Source: CAXBGS01 sp963975425
GTDB lineage: Bacteria > Planctomycetota > Planctomycetia > Pirellulales > Pirellulaceae
DNA: 64,000 bases
Assembly (NCBI GenBank): GCA_963975425.1
Contig: CAXBGS010000010.1
Coordinates: forward strand, 251,137-315,136
Reading direction: 5' to 3'
This document shows, in pieces, positions 28,118 through 38,254 of this stretch; the stretch's first letter is position 1; every line of letters begins with the position of its first letter. Position numbers and translations under genes: made by a program. The notes under the pieces are model-generated. The model saw nothing but the letters and a program-made list of their open reading frames with translations, ran no database searches and was not told the DNA's origin.

Positions 28118-28565
28118 GCCAGTCAAATCCCGACCACTTGGCGGGCTCAACCGGACGGATGCCTCAACATCGTCAAACCGGCAGAATTCTCTCGTCGTTT
28201 CCCGTCACCGCCCAACCGCATCGGCAGCCGCACGGTGAACCGGAATGGTGAATCAAAACGGTGGTCCCAAATCAGTGAACGCAAGTCCGTCCATCTCGAA
28301 ATCAACTGCGATCGGCAAGCCTTGTCCTGCAACACAGCCGGTATGCAGCCCGCGGATCGCCTGCGGTCACGCCAGCCGCTGGGGGCGATCGGCCGCTGGG
28401 GCCAACGCTTGACTTGGCCGGTCCTTCCCTTGGGCCAATTCCTACCTGGCCCCGAAACTTCCGTTGTTCGTTGCTCGGCCGGCCGGACGCCTTGGCCCCT
28501 ACTGGGCGCATCAAAACGCGGCATTCCCAAACAACTTGGCAATCAACGCTACCGCAACGTCGCTG

Positions 28566-28745
28566 TTAGCTATTGAGGCCTTCGCGGGCGATGATGACAT
28601 CGGCTCCCGGCGTCAACTTACGCAACTTGCGAACGACTTCGGCCTTTTCCATCGTGCCTTTCTTTGCTCGCTCGAGCAGCTTTGCAGTTTTCTTGCGACG
28701 AGTTCTCAATCGACGAATTTCACGGACGCGTTCGATTCCAGCCAT
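28566..28745 (-). CDS. Small basic protein, DUF6800-like
   Basis: A 59-codon gene read directly from the minus strand: it starts MAGIERVREIRRLRTRRKKT, continues with a Lys/Arg-rich helix, and ends LTPGADVIIAREGLNS before TAA. The MAGIERxREIRRxRTRRKK start and TPGADVIIAREGL end resemble a short conserved planctomycete family that I recall as DUF6800; this assignment is from memory. High basic content suggests nucleic-acid or ribosome association. It lies about 50 bp downstream of topA on the same strand, so it may be cotranscribed. Confidence 0.75.
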   Translation of the reverse strand: MAGIERVREIRRLRTRRKKTAKLLERAKKGTMEKAEVVRKLRKLTPGADVIIAREGLNS

Positions 28746-28794
28746 GGGGTTCCTAGGTAATCAGTAGAGATATGAAGTGGATAGGGTACAGGAC

Positions 28795-31524
28795 TTAGGA
28801 CTTCTTTTTGGGGACGCCCTTCTTCTTTGCTTTGGCGGTTTTCTTTTTGGCGGCTTTTTTCTTAGTCGCTTTTTTCTTGGTCGCCGCCTTTTTGGTTGCC
28901 TTTTTCTTAGCGGCCTTCTTCTTCTTCTTTCGCTTGCTCGGCCCCTTGGCGGCTCGCTCGGCTAACAAATCGAGCGCCGCTTCGAACGTCATTTCCTTGG
29001 GATCTGAACCGCGGGGCAGCGAGGCATTCGTCTCGCCATCGGTCACGTAGGGACCGAAACGGCCGTCCAAGATCTTAACTTCGTTTTCGGTCACCGGCGA
29101 CTCGTCTGGAAAAACCTTTAAAGGTTCCTTCGGGGCGGCGCGGCCGCGCGTCTTGGGTGCTCGCAACAGCGTGATCGCTTCCTCCAGCGTCACTTCCAAT
29201 GGCGAAACGCCGGCGGGCAGTGACCGTGTGTCTTTCTCACATTTGACGTAGGGTCCGTAGCGACCGTCGAATGCCTGGATCGGCTGTCCGTTGTCGGGAA
29301 AGTCGCCCAACGTTCGCGGCAGCGTCAGCAACTTGGTTGCCAGTTCCAGCGTCAGATCCTCGACCGCCATGCCTTTCAATAATGACTGATTACGCTTGTC
29401 CGGATCATCCGGTTCGCCCAGCTGGATGTAGGGTCCGAATCGGCCAACCTTGATATAGATCGGCTTGCCCGTTTCTTCGTGGACCCCGATCGGCTCCTCT
29501 TCGACTTCGCTGGCGGCCAGCAGCTCGATCGATTTTTCCAGCGTCATTTCATCCGGCGGCATATCGTTCGGGATACTGCCGCGACGTTCGCCCTGTTCGA
29601 TGAACGGGCCGTATTTACCGACGCGCACAAAGACTTCTTCGCGATGCTCGCCTTCCTCAGGAATACCCAGCGAGAACCGAGCCGTCTCGCGTGGATCGAT
29701 CTTTTCCAGCTTGTCAGCCAGGCGAGATTGCAGCCCAACGTTGTGCTTGTCGGTGGATTCGTCACCGAAGTAGAACTTCTTGAGATAGTCCAGATAGTCG
29801 GCTTCTTTGCGACTGATCGAGTCCAGAAAGTCCTCCATCTCGGCGGTAAACTCGTAGTCGACCAACGTGCCAAAGTGCGTCTCCATCAAACGAGTCACGC
29901 TGAACGCTCGCCACGATGGGACCAGGGCGGTGCCTTTCTTGTAGATGTAATTCCGTCGCTCGTCGGTGATCGTCCCAATGATTGACGCAAAAGTACTCGG
30001 CCGGCCGATGCCCTTTTCTTCCAGCGTTCGCGTCAACGAGGCTTCGGTGTATCGCGCCGGCGGCTGAGTGGTGTGTGTTTTGGGTTCGATTTCCTTGGCC
30101 GACAACGGGTCACTTTCGGCGACATTCGGCAGGATCGTTTCACGATCGGCCAATGCGGCCTGCGGATCATCGCTGCCTTCGACATAGGCTCGCAGGAACC
30201 CTTCGAACAGAATGCTGGTGCCGCTGGCGGTAAACACCGCACCGCCGCCTTCGATTGTGATGCTGATGCGTTGCTTCTGTGCGTCGGCCATCTGGCAAGC
30301 GACGGTGCGTTTCCAAATCAGTTCAAACACGCGGAACTGGTCTGAATCCAATTCGCCACGAACGGTCTCAGGCAAACGAAAGGGTGTTCCGGCCGGACGA
30401 ATCGCCTCGTGAGCCTCTTGTGCGTTCTTGACCTTGCCCTTGTAGACACGCACATCGCCGTGCAAGAACTTTTCGCCGTACTCGCTTCGCACCAATTCGC
30501 GGGCCGCGTTGATGGCTTCTTTGCTCAGCGTCGTGCTGTCGGTACGCATGTAGGTGATGTAACCGTTTTCGTACAGCCTCTGCGCCGCACTCATCGCCCG
30601 CTTGGCCGTAAAGCCCAGCTTGCGGTTGGCTTCTTGCTGCAGCGTGCTGGTCGTAAACGGAGCACGCGGACGCTCGACAAACGGCTTGACCTCGACCTTG
30701 GTGACTTTGAAGTCCGCCGAACGTAATCGATTGGCAAGTTCTTTGGACTGCTGCTCATCCATCTGCAGCAAATCGGTGTTTTTCAGCAGCCCGGTCGTCG
30801 AATCAAAGTCTTTACCACTCGGGATCTTTTTCCCGTCGACCGACGCCAGCGTTGCCGACAATGATTCAGCCGCCTGGGTCTGAAAAATCGCTTCGAGGTC
30901 CCAGTACGTCGAACGGACAAACGCCATTCGCTCGCGTTCACGCTCGACGATCAATCGCACCGCCACACTCTGGACGCGGCCAGCGCTGGTACCCGTGCCG
31001 ACTTTTCGCCACAGCAGCTGGGACATGTCGAACCCGTACAACCGATCCAGAATCCGCCGCGTTTCTTGAGCGCGGACCAACCCGTCATCGATTTCGCGAG
31101 TCGATTCCAAGGCGTGCTGGATGGCCTCTTTGGTGATCTCGTGAAAGACCAACCGGTGAACGGGCACCTTGGGATTAAGAATTTCCTGAAGGTGCCAGCT
31201 AATCGCCTCACCCTCGCGGTCTTCATCAGTCGCCAGGTACAGGCTGTCGGCGTCTTTGAGGGCCGACTTCAGCTTGTCGACCTGCTTCTTCTTTTCGGCA
31301 GGCACAATATAGACCGGCTCGAAATCCTGTTCGATGTTGACGCCTAGATAAGCCCAGGGCTCTTTCTTCCACTTCTTGGGCATATCTTTGGCACCGCCGG
31401 GCAAATCCCGCACGTGCCCGATGCTTGCTTCGACCTGATAGCCCTTGCCCAAGAACTTCGAAATCGTACGAGCTTTCGCAGGCGATTCGACGATGACCAG
31501 ACTCTTGCCAGTGCTTTTTGCCAT
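28795..31524 (-). CDS. topA: DNA topoisomerase I (type IA) with lysine-rich tail
   Basis: Relaxes negative supercoils. The TOPRIM domain comes first (SLVIVESPAKARTISKFLGKGY; LYLATDEDREGEAISWHL), then the catalytic region with the active-site Tyr in ENGYITYMRTDST and GRPSTFASIIGTI. The C-terminus has several Topo_C repeat units (GRYGPYVKC, DGRFGPYVTDGETNASLPRG, each an FGPYV-type core) instead of the zinc fingers of the E. coli enzyme. The last about 50 residues are Lys/Ala repeats resembling a histone H1 tail, likely extra DNA binding. Confidence 0.97.
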   Translation of the reverse strand: MAKSTGKSLVIVESPAKARTISKFLGKGYQVEASIGHVRDLPGGAKDMPKKWKKEPWAYLGVNIEQDFEPVYIVPAEKKKQVDKLKSALKDADSLYLATDEDREGEAISWHLQEILNPKVPVHRLVFHEITKEAIQHALESTREIDDGLVRAQETRRILDRLYGFDMSQLLWRKVGTGTSAGRVQSVAVRLIVERERERMAFVRSTYWDLEAIFQTQAAESLSATLASVDGKKIPSGKDFDSTTGLLKNTDLLQMDEQQSKELANRLRSADFKVTKVEVKPFVERPRAPFTTSTLQQEANRKLGFTAKRAMSAAQRLYENGYITYMRTDSTTLSKEAINAARELVRSEYGEKFLHGDVRVYKGKVKNAQEAHEAIRPAGTPFRLPETVRGELDSDQFRVFELIWKRTVACQMADAQKQRISITIEGGGAVFTASGTSILFEGFLRAYVEGSDDPQAALADRETILPNVAESDPLSAKEIEPKTHTTQPPARYTEASLTRTLEEKGIGRPSTFASIIGTITDERRNYIYKKGTALVPSWRAFSVTRLMETHFGTLVDYEFTAEMEDFLDSISRKEADYLDYLKKFYFGDESTDKHNVGLQSRLADKLEKIDPRETARFSLGIPEEGEHREEVFVRVGKYGPFIEQGERRGSIPNDMPPDEMTLEKSIELLAASEVEEEPIGVHEETGKPIYIKVGRFGPYIQLGEPDDPDKRNQSLLKGMAVEDLTLELATKLLTLPRTLGDFPDNGQPIQAFDGRYGPYVKCEKDTRSLPAGVSPLEVTLEEAITLLRAPKTRGRAAPKEPLKVFPDESPVTENEVKILDGRFGPYVTDGETNASLPRGSDPKEMTFEAALDLLAERAAKGPSKRKKKKKAAKKKATKKAATKKKATKKKAAKKKTAKAKKKGVPKKKS

Positions 31525-32148
31525 GCAAACGGACGAAGTATGAGTGTGTCAGAAGTGGGTAATCTGGACGTCAGCGGCGATCTCGCCTTGACCCTGTAAA
31601 ACAGCCGGCGATACGCTTTCGGTTTACCAGCATGTCGGTCAAGGCGTTCGGCGGAGTGCAAAAGGCTTGCCAAACAAGTTGCTTGCCCCCTGGACGTGAC
31701 CAATTGCTTCACAGAGAGTTGGACGATTGAGCTTCGTTGTCAAGACGAGTGCCCAAAAGATTCCTTGCCGAACACTCGCCGGACAGACCTTACCGCGCAG
31801 TCGCTGATCGAAGTGATGCATGGGAGGACCGAAGCGTCAGTGATCGCAATCTTTGTCGACGCAGGCCCGAAATCATCGTAGCGACAATCGCCAAAACCTA
31901 CATAATAAAGCTGCAACACACCAACGAAAACTCAAAGCCCATGCGACCGGCCACCATCATGACTCGTTCGTAAAACGCGGTGAGTTCTGTATAGATACAC
32001 CATTGGGTCGGCAATCGCCAAAATCACAACTTGGCTGTTTCCACCTTCACACTGTTCCCCCTTCACACACTGTTGACCGTCCGTTCACCGCCTGAGCACG
32101 ATCAAGGTTGATCATCACCGGACCGGATCACGCCGAAAGTTTTCGCAC
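31525..32148. other. Intergenic region between divergent topA and chaperone genes
   Basis: 624 bp separating two divergent genes, so it should contain both promoters. Open frames here are short and lack family features. I see no convincing RNA gene, hairpin or -35/-10 pair. Confidence 0.5.
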
Positions 32149-34863
32149 ATGAGCCCATTTGAAATATTTCGTCGCAATTTAAAGCCTCTGATGGTCTTTT
32201 TGACCGCCCTGGCACTCTTCGCTTTTGTTGTCCTGCCAGCGATGGACAGCTATATGCGGCGTGGTGGAACCGGCGTGACCGACGCCGAACTGGCCAGTTT
32301 TGACGGGAAACCACTCAAGCGAAGCCGAGTGGAATATCTGACGCGAAATCACCAATCCACGGTTCGCTTTCTGCGCGAACTAGCAGAAGAAACGATTCGC
32401 CGCGGCGGAGCGCCCCAAACGCCCGGATTTGTCTACGACTCTCAAAATCGCCAGATTCAATCAATCGGCATCAACGAACAACCCAGTGAATTGGGCACCG
32501 TTCGTACCATCCAATTTGCCAACGAAGCAAAAAAATCGGGTTTCGAGCTCGATGACACGGCGATTTCATCTTGGCTGTATTCCTTTACCGACCAGGGAAC
32601 GGTTCCGGAAAATGAAATGCTGGCGATGCTGATGCAAAGCACTCGCAACCAAATGGGCAAGTTTCATTTGTACGAGCAATTGCGAAGCCAACTGCTGGCC
32701 GGGTTGTACCAACGCGGCAACATTTCGGGACTGGTCGTCAATCAGCAGATCCCCGTCGTCACGCCTGTGGAACAATGGGAAAACTTCCTGAAGCTGAACC
32801 GCCAGGCCACCGTGAATACCTATGGCGTCATGGTCAGTGACTATCTGGATCAAACCAACGAAACCCCGACCGAATCGGCAATCCAAGAAACGTACGAAGC
32901 CGGGAAAGATCGTTACCCCAACGAACAGTCCGCCGATCCGGCATTCCGACGACGCGAAACCGCGACATTCCAGTACGTCGTGGCCGATCAACTTGCGTTC
33001 ATCGAACGCGAAAAGAAAAACATCGACGAATCCGCTCTTCGCGCTGAATACGAAAAACGATTGGCGGGAGGCGATTTCCAAATGCCAACCACCGCCAACG
33101 ATATCCTCGGGTTCGGCGATGAAGAAGCCATGGACGACGACGCGGAAATGACAGAACCCGAAAGTAGCGAGGCGTCTGAGACGGAAGCATCCGCCACGGA
33201 AGAAACAGCCCCTGAAGAAGCTGCGACCGAGCCAACCGCCGACACTCAACCGAGCGGCGACGAGCAAGCCGACAGCGAGAAAGCGAGCGATGAAGCGAGC
33301 GCTGAAGAATCCAACGGCAGTGAGCCTAGCGAAACCGAATCTCAAACGTCTGACGCCGATGACGATCCGGCAGACGACCAGTCGAGCATCCAACTAGGTT
33401 CCGCCATTCGCTTGGTTGCGTTCCAAGACGATGAAGCCGGTGACGCGGACACGGCCGATGCCACCGACGCCGAAAAACCTAAGAACAAGAAGGGCAAAGA
33501 CCAAAAAGCCAACAAGAAAGATCGTCCGAAGAAAGACGATTCCAGCACATCGGCCGACAAGAACAGCGAAGCCGATTCGGACAACAAACCTGCCGACGAT
33601 AAACCTGCCGACGATGGAAAGCAGGATAAATCGAAAGAGCAGGCATCCAACAAGGATAAAAAGGCCGACAAAGCTGACGATGGCGATGCAGAGAAGGACA
33701 GCGCAAAACAGGAAGACACAAAGCAGGGCAACGCTGAAAGCAATGAAGCTAAAGAAACTAAAGACATGCAGGTGGATTCTGACGACGCGTCCGAAGACGA
33801 CACTGCCGCTGATCAATCCCAGGAAACCAAGCCAGCTGACAAGAGTGCAACGGTCGTCGACGAACCGCAACAGAAAGAGCCTGAAGAGCCTAAGGTTGAA
33901 TCCTTCGAAGACGTGCGAGATCAAATCGCATCGGACCTTGCCGCACCCGAAGCACGCCGCAAGCTGACCGAAGGAATCAACGACATCGATTCGCAGATGC
34001 GTCGCTACTTTAACCTCAAAGCGATTCACGAAAGCAACTTGAAGATCGGTCGTGATAGCGAAGCGCCGACGAAACCCGACCTAGCGGCATTGGCCGAAAA
34101 GTACGGCATGCAACTGGAAACGATTGGACCGCACGACATTGCTTCGCTGCGGAATGAACCGATCGCACAGTCGTCAGAACTCAGCAATAACGTCAGCCAA
34201 CCCGGCCCGCCCTTCACCGCGATGATGTTTGGCGTTTCGAACAACCAGGGAACAATCCCAAAGCAACAGTTGTTCTTCCCGCTGAAAACCGCCGACATGA
34301 ACACGGGCAAGGTCTATGTGTCATGGAAAACGGAAGAGAAAGACGCCTACACGCCGTCGCTTGATGAAGTGCGCGACGAAGTTGTGATGGCCATCCGGAT
34401 GGAAGAGGCGCGTGACTTGGCGCGAACCGAAGCCGTTCGCTTGGCTGACAAAGCCAACGAAGGCGAACCGCTGGAATCACTGATTCCCGAAGACAAGAAA
34501 TCAAACCTGAAAGAAGCTCTTGGTCCGTTCAGCTGGATGACCTCATTCGGCTTCGGCGGCGCCTTCCTAGGCAACGTGCCTGAACTCGACTCGGTCGGCG
34601 AAGAGTTCATGGCCGAGACGTTCCGGACCAAAGAAGGCGAATTTGGCGTCGCTGCGAACCTACCCGAACGTGTCGTCTACGTCATCGAACCGACTGGATT
34701 TCAACCATCAACCGAAGAACTGAAGCGCCGATTCAAACAGCCGCGTGAGCGCATGATGGCGATGCTGATGGGTGTCGAAGACGTGCAATCGGTGATCAAC
34801 GGTTTCTATGAGTCGATCGACAAACGAACCGGATTCAATTACGTCGCACCGGAAGAAGAATAG
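32149..34863 (+). CDS. PpiD/SurA-like membrane-anchored chaperone with charged insert
   Basis: The N-terminus is a PpiD-type anchor (SPFEIFRRNLKPLMVFLTALALFAFVVLPAMD), followed by a SurA_N-like helical domain (about 50-310: DGKPLKRSRVEYLTRNHQ; NQMGKFHLYEQLRSQLLAGLYQRG; ETPTESAIQETYEAGKDRYP; RRETATFQYVVADQ). Residues about 325-600 are a huge acidic/lysine-rich low-complexity insert. A conserved C-terminal helical domain resumes at VESFEDVRDQIASDLAAPEAR. No parvulin PPIase catalytic motif is visible, so a holdase role is more likely than isomerase. Function is inferred from architecture. Confidence 0.7.
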   Translation: MSPFEIFRRNLKPLMVFLTALALFAFVVLPAMDSYMRRGGTGVTDAELASFDGKPLKRSRVEYLTRNHQSTVRFLRELAEETIRRGGAPQTPGFVYDSQNRQIQSIGINEQPSELGTVRTIQFANEAKKSGFELDDTAISSWLYSFTDQGTVPENEMLAMLMQSTRNQMGKFHLYEQLRSQLLAGLYQRGNISGLVVNQQIPVVTPVEQWENFLKLNRQATVNTYGVMVSDYLDQTNETPTESAIQETYEAGKDRYPNEQSADPAFRRRETATFQYVVADQLAFIEREKKNIDESALRAEYEKRLAGGDFQMPTTANDILGFGDEEAMDDDAEMTEPESSEASETEASATEETAPEEAATEPTADTQPSGDEQADSEKASDEASAEESNGSEPSETESQTSDADDDPADDQSSIQLGSAIRLVAFQDDEAGDADTADATDAEKPKNKKGKDQKANKKDRPKKDDSSTSADKNSEADSDNKPADDKPADDGKQDKSKEQASNKDKKADKADDGDAEKDSAKQEDTKQGNAESNEAKETKDMQVDSDDASEDDTAADQSQETKPADKSATVVDEPQQKEPEEPKVESFEDVRDQIASDLAAPEARRKLTEGINDIDSQMRRYFNLKAIHESNLKIGRDSEAPTKPDLAALAEKYGMQLETIGPHDIASLRNEPIAQSSELSNNVSQPGPPFTAMMFGVSNNQGTIPKQQLFFPLKTADMNTGKVYVSWKTEEKDAYTPSLDEVRDEVVMAIRMEEARDLARTEAVRLADKANEGEPLESLIPEDKKSNLKEALGPFSWMTSFGFGGAFLGNVPELDSVGEEFMAETFRTKEGEFGVAANLPERVVYVIEPTGFQPSTEELKRRFKQPRERMMAMLMGVEDVQSVINGFYESIDKRTGFNYVAPEEE

Positions 34864-34929
34864 TCGGTGCGGGCCCGCCGCAGCGGTCGGTCGATCAAGT
34901 GAACTTGCTCGGCTGCGCAAGTGTGCCGA

Positions 34930-35010
34930 ACGCTTGGGCGGCCAGCATCCCGACGGGAGCTCTATTCAGCCGGAAGCCCTATTCCAACGGAAGTCTTATT
35001 CCGACGGAGG
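34930..35010. repeat. Imperfect short tandem repeats after the chaperone gene
   Basis: Units such as GACGGGAGCTCTATTCAGCC, GGAAGCCCTATTCCAAC and GGAAGTCTTATTCCGAC recur at about 17-bp spacing between the stop codon and the terminator at 35078. Confidence 0.6.
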
Positions 35011-35077
35011 CTCGGTGGTAAGAGGTGAGACAACGAATCGTCGAGCCGTGATCGGCACGCGAACTTCAACGAACAAA

Positions 35078-35115
35078 AAAAGGGTAAGCCACTCGGCTTA
35101 CCCTTTTCTTTTTCA
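35078..35115. terminator. Rho-independent terminator, likely bidirectional
   Basis: A perfect 13-bp stem (AAAAGGGTAAGCC / GGCTTACCCTTTT) with a 4-nt loop (ACTC) is followed by CTTTTTC on the plus strand and flanked by an A tract on the other side. It can end the chaperone gene (+) and the RNA-binding protein gene (-). Confidence 0.9.
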
Positions 35116-35170
35116 TTTACATGTCAACGTCGACATTGGTCATTGAATGACCAAACCGTTGACGGATCGA

Positions 35171-35524
35171 TTAATAGCGACCGCCGCGATCACCACCGCC
35201 GCCGCCGCGATATCCGCCACGATCACCGCCGCCTCCGCCGCCGCCACGGTAGCCGCCACCACCGCCGCCGGAACGCGGCTCGCGTGGACGAGCTTCGTTA
35301 ACCGTCACACTGCGCCCAGCAATATCCTTGCCGTTCAAATTTTCGATTGCATCCGCTGCTCCGTTCGCATCGGACATTTCAACAAATGCAAAACCGCGCG
35401 ACCGTCCCGTCTCTCGATCCATGATGATGTTCACCGACGTTACATCACCATACTGCTCGAATGCCGAGCGGAGATCATCATCGGTTGCCGAGAACGATAA
35501 GTTCCCTACATAGATATTCGTCAC
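35171..35524 (-). CDS. RRM-type RNA-binding protein with Gly-rich tail
   Basis: One RNA-recognition motif: RNP2 is IYVGNL, RNP1 is RGFAFVEM, in the order TNIYVGNLSFSATDDDLRSAFEQYG...RSRGFAFVEMSD. The C-terminal about 40 residues are RGG/GGGY repeats, as in cyanobacterial Rbp and eukaryotic glycine-rich RNA-binding proteins. I use the GTG at 35524, which places the RRM at residue 2 with an AGTAGGG upstream; the longer frame to 35641 adds unlikely sequence. Such proteins are often cold-induced RNA chaperones. Confidence 0.93.
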   Translation of the reverse strand: MTNIYVGNLSFSATDDDLRSAFEQYGDVTSVNIIMDRETGRSRGFAFVEMSDANGAADAIENLNGKDIAGRSVTVNEARPREPRSGGGGGGYRGGGGGGGDRGGYRGGGGGDRGGRY

Positions 35525-35753
35525 AAAACTTACCCTACTAAACGCCACCAACGAGGCACAGTTACCTCTCGCGCCGCACAAGGTCGCCTCGAAAAAACGA
35601 TTTTCGACACGGTGCCATGCCCAACGTGGTGCTTCAACCACCCAACATGTTGACCGTGCACATAGGGGATGTCAACGCCCCAAAAGGACCGCGTGAACGC
35701 ATGACAACTTCACCAAGTCATGATTTCGTCGCGTCCATTGTGCGGCATTGCCA

Positions 35754-36293
35754 CTAGGTCGCCGGCCAGAACGCCGCAAAGATCCCGCCAGCGATCAGTG
35801 AGTACGCAATGGATTCGATCACATGTCCGACCACGCGATTGCGGAACCAAATCGCGTGCTGGATGATCGATGCGCTAAACGTCAACAATGCGATCGTGGC
35901 GACGAAACGAAACACGGTTAGCGAGTCTTGGCCTCGGTCGAGCGCAAAGCTGGCCAGATAACCGAACGTACAACTGCAAACGAAAAAGAACAGCATCGTT
36001 AACGCAAGATTCTTTCCCATCTTCGCTTCGGGCAAAACCGCCAAAATTCCGCGCGGTCCCGATTTGTACTTAGCTTGATAGGCGGGATCGTTCATATCAC
36101 CGGACGGCCCCACACCGGGAAACATGTAGTTGCCCACCGGCACGTTTAGCTCACGGACCTTTTCAATCAACTGATCCTCGGCTTCCATCTTGTCCCAGTC
36201 ACGGTCGTGCAATTTCACCACCATCCAGGATAAGAAACTCGCGAAAAACAGCGCGATCGTCGTTACCAAGATGGGCATCCAGAGTGCGACCAT
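35754..36293 (-). CDS. Conserved membrane protein, four predicted helices
   Basis: A 179-residue protein with an N-terminal helix (MPILVTTIALFFASFLSWMVV), a cytoplasmic or periplasmic loop of about 65 residues (GNYMFPGVGPSGDMNDPAYQAKY), and three further helices (LALTMLFFFVCSCTFGYLASFAL; FRFVATIALLTFSASIIQHAIWF; VIESIAYSLIAGGIFAAFWP). No family I can name. It is 69 bp downstream of the VWA gene on the same strand. Confidence 0.75.
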   Translation of the reverse strand: MVALWMPILVTTIALFFASFLSWMVVKLHDRDWDKMEAEDQLIEKVRELNVPVGNYMFPGVGPSGDMNDPAYQAKYKSGPRGILAVLPEAKMGKNLALTMLFFFVCSCTFGYLASFALDRGQDSLTVFRFVATIALLTFSASIIQHAIWFRNRVVGHVIESIAYSLIAGGIFAAFWPAT

Positions 36294-36361
36294 GGCGGCG
36301 GTTCCCTAATGGAGTAAACGGGATTGGCGAGGAAGGCAAGCTAAGTAATTGGACAAACAAG

Positions 36362-38167
36362 CTAGGGCTTTGGCACATAACGGTACATGCCCTGATTTTG
36401 CTCGGCGATCCGTCGCATACGACTTTCACCTTCCTTGCTGTGATAGCTGATCGTATGCACGATGCTGATCGGGTCGTCATCACCAAAGAGATTGACGATT
36501 CGATTTTCTTCTTTCAATAGATCTTCGATGCCCTGCGGAAATTCGCCGTCGGAAAGCAAGAAGATAACATCCGGTTTTAACTGCAAGGCAAACCGTAATG
36601 CATCGTACGGTGCTCGCCCAAGATCTTTTTGAATCCGCATCGCCCAACGCTTCAGTGCGTCGCGATTGACCCGCGACGCCTTCACGCTGCGGGACTCGTC
36701 AACGTTCGGATCGCTCAGTCGCATGTAGTCCGATTCGGCATCAAAAAACACGACATAAAATCGTTGCTCTGGTTTCAGCAAATCGATTGACCGCAGCAAC
36801 TCGGCCCGCGCGGATTCAAACGCATCGCCCATGCTGCCGCTGCTGTCGACCAGGTAAACGAAGTGGTTCCCGCCACCTTTGACACCACAGAACTCCATCG
36901 TCGCATCGGAATTCGGCTGCATCGACATCGATGACGATGCAGCACTCGAGCGTTTTGACATCGCGGCCATCGACGAACTGGGCGGCGCCGGCGGCGCATC
37001 GGAAATCAAATCCGAAGCGGAGATCTCGCCAACCGGACTCAGCTCATATTGAACTTCGCTGGGAGCCGGTTCGTTGGGTTGCGGCTGCATCTCGGGCTCG
37101 GTCGATTCGATTTCAAACGTCTCAACCGACACAGTTTCGGCACTCGGCGAGGCGGTTAACGCAACTTGATCCTTGGGTCGATGCTGGGTCAGCCCAACCG
37201 CGGCCAACAGAACCAGGATCGCGACGTGGATCAACGCACTGACCAGCCACGCGGCCGGTCGCGATCGCACAGTGGTCTCTTCCTCATCCGTTTCGACCTC
37301 CGCATCGATTTCGATGTCACCTTCGCTGGACCTGTCATACATGACCGCTGTTTCCGCGGCCTGGACCCGTGAAATTTCCAGACCCGCGCTCTCGGCCGCG
37401 ACCATCTTCGCTTCGCTGACCGCATCGGGTTTCGCTCGCGACGATGCCCCGCTGGGCGAAGGTGCGATCGTCGGTGACCCCGTTTCGTGCGAATCGCTCT
37501 TCGGATCGGATTCGAAATGATGTCTTGCAATGCGGTGCGCTGAATCAGTTCGCACGAAAGAACCATCACTTATCTCGGACGAAGATGCACTTATCTCGGA
37601 CGAAGATGCACTTATCTCGGACGAAGATGCACTTATCTCGGACGAAGATGCACTCGACTGGTCGCGGGTGCCAGTGGCGGAAGTGGCATCAAGACGCACA
37701 TGCATTGCCTCGCGAACTTCGTTCCATCCTTGAAAAAGCGGCGGCGAGGAACCAACCCGATCAGTCACCCGCGATTGAGAGACTGGCTGTGACGAAGAAT
37801 CCGCAAGGGGCTCAGTTGCGGAATCACTCACGACTTGCCCATCCGCCGAAACACTGTCCGCTAAAGCACTGTCCGCTAAATCACTGTCCGCGGAAACATC
37901 CACAGCCGAGTCATCGACGAACGTTGCGGGCGCACTGAGCCGACGGATCATCAACTCCACTTCGGCTGCTCGCGCCTCGAGTCGCGCCGCGGAAGCTTCG
38001 CTGCGAATCTTTTGCAGCTGCAATTCCAGCTCGCGCCGCTGGGCCTCCCGCGAACCGTTGAGTGGTCGTTCACCAGACTCGTGCATCGAATCTAGCCGAA
38101 AAGGCTTCGGTTGATGCGGCCCCTCGGGCAAGCCGCGTCGGTCGTTCGTTCCATCATCACTCATCAC
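36362..38167 (-). CDS. Membrane-anchored VWA-domain protein with repetitive N-terminal region
   Basis: Residues 1-60 are charged helix, 60-290 are Ser/Asp/Ala-rich and repetitive, a single membrane helix follows (AAWLVSALIHVAILVLLAAVGL), and the C-terminal about 180 residues are a von Willebrand factor A domain with an intact MIDAS start (YLVDSSGSMGDAF; DxSxS) and DVIFLLSDGEFP. VWA domains bind metal and protein ligands. Two in-frame tandem repeats encode ASSSEIS (four copies) and ADS[A/V]-type units. The architecture (cytoplasmic tail, TM, extracytoplasmic VWA) resembles TonB/ExbB-associated planctomycete proteins; the role is unknown. Confidence 0.85.
   Translation of the reverse strand: MMSDDGTNDRRGLPEGPHQPKPFRLDSMHESGERPLNGSREAQRRELELQLQKIRSEASAARLEARAAEVELMIRRLSAPATFVDDSAVDVSADSDLADSALADSVSADGQVVSDSATEPLADSSSQPVSQSRVTDRVGSSPPLFQGWNEVREAMHVRLDATSATGTRDQSSASSSEISASSSEISASSSEISASSSEISDGSFVRTDSAHRIARHHFESDPKSDSHETGSPTIAPSPSGASSRAKPDAVSEAKMVAAESAGLEISRVQAAETAVMYDRSSEGDIEIDAEVETDEEETTVRSRPAAWLVSALIHVAILVLLAAVGLTQHRPKDQVALTASPSAETVSVETFEIESTEPEMQPQPNEPAPSEVQYELSPVGEISASDLISDAPPAPPSSSMAAMSKRSSAASSSMSMQPNSDATMEFCGVKGGGNHFVYLVDSSGSMGDAFESARAELLRSIDLLKPEQRFYVVFFDAESDYMRLSDPNVDESRSVKASRVNRDALKRWAMRIQKDLGRAPYDALRFALQLKPDVIFLLSDGEFPQGIEDLLKEENRIVNLFGDDDPISIVHTISYHSKEGESRMRRIAEQNQGMYRYVPKP
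37569..37652. repeat. 21-bp coding tandem repeat, four exact copies
   Basis: Four copies of a 21-bp unit (core TTATCTCGGACGAAGATGCA) encode ASSSEIS repeats in the VWA protein. Unit length is a multiple of three, so copy-number change would keep the frame. Confidence 0.9.
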
Positions 38168-38201
38168 ATTCTCACACCCCAGCTCATCGCTCCGTATTGC
38201 T

Positions 38202-38254
38202 CCGGCTCATCGCTCAATCTTGCCCCGGCTCATCGCTCAATCTTGCCCCGGCTC
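38202..38254. repeat. 23-bp tandem repeat upstream of the VWA gene
   Basis: Two exact copies of a unit starting CCGGCTCATCGCTCAATCTT, plus a partial third. They lie 35 bp upstream of the VWA start codon, in the region holding promoters for it and for the divergent gene at 38576. Confidence 0.85.
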
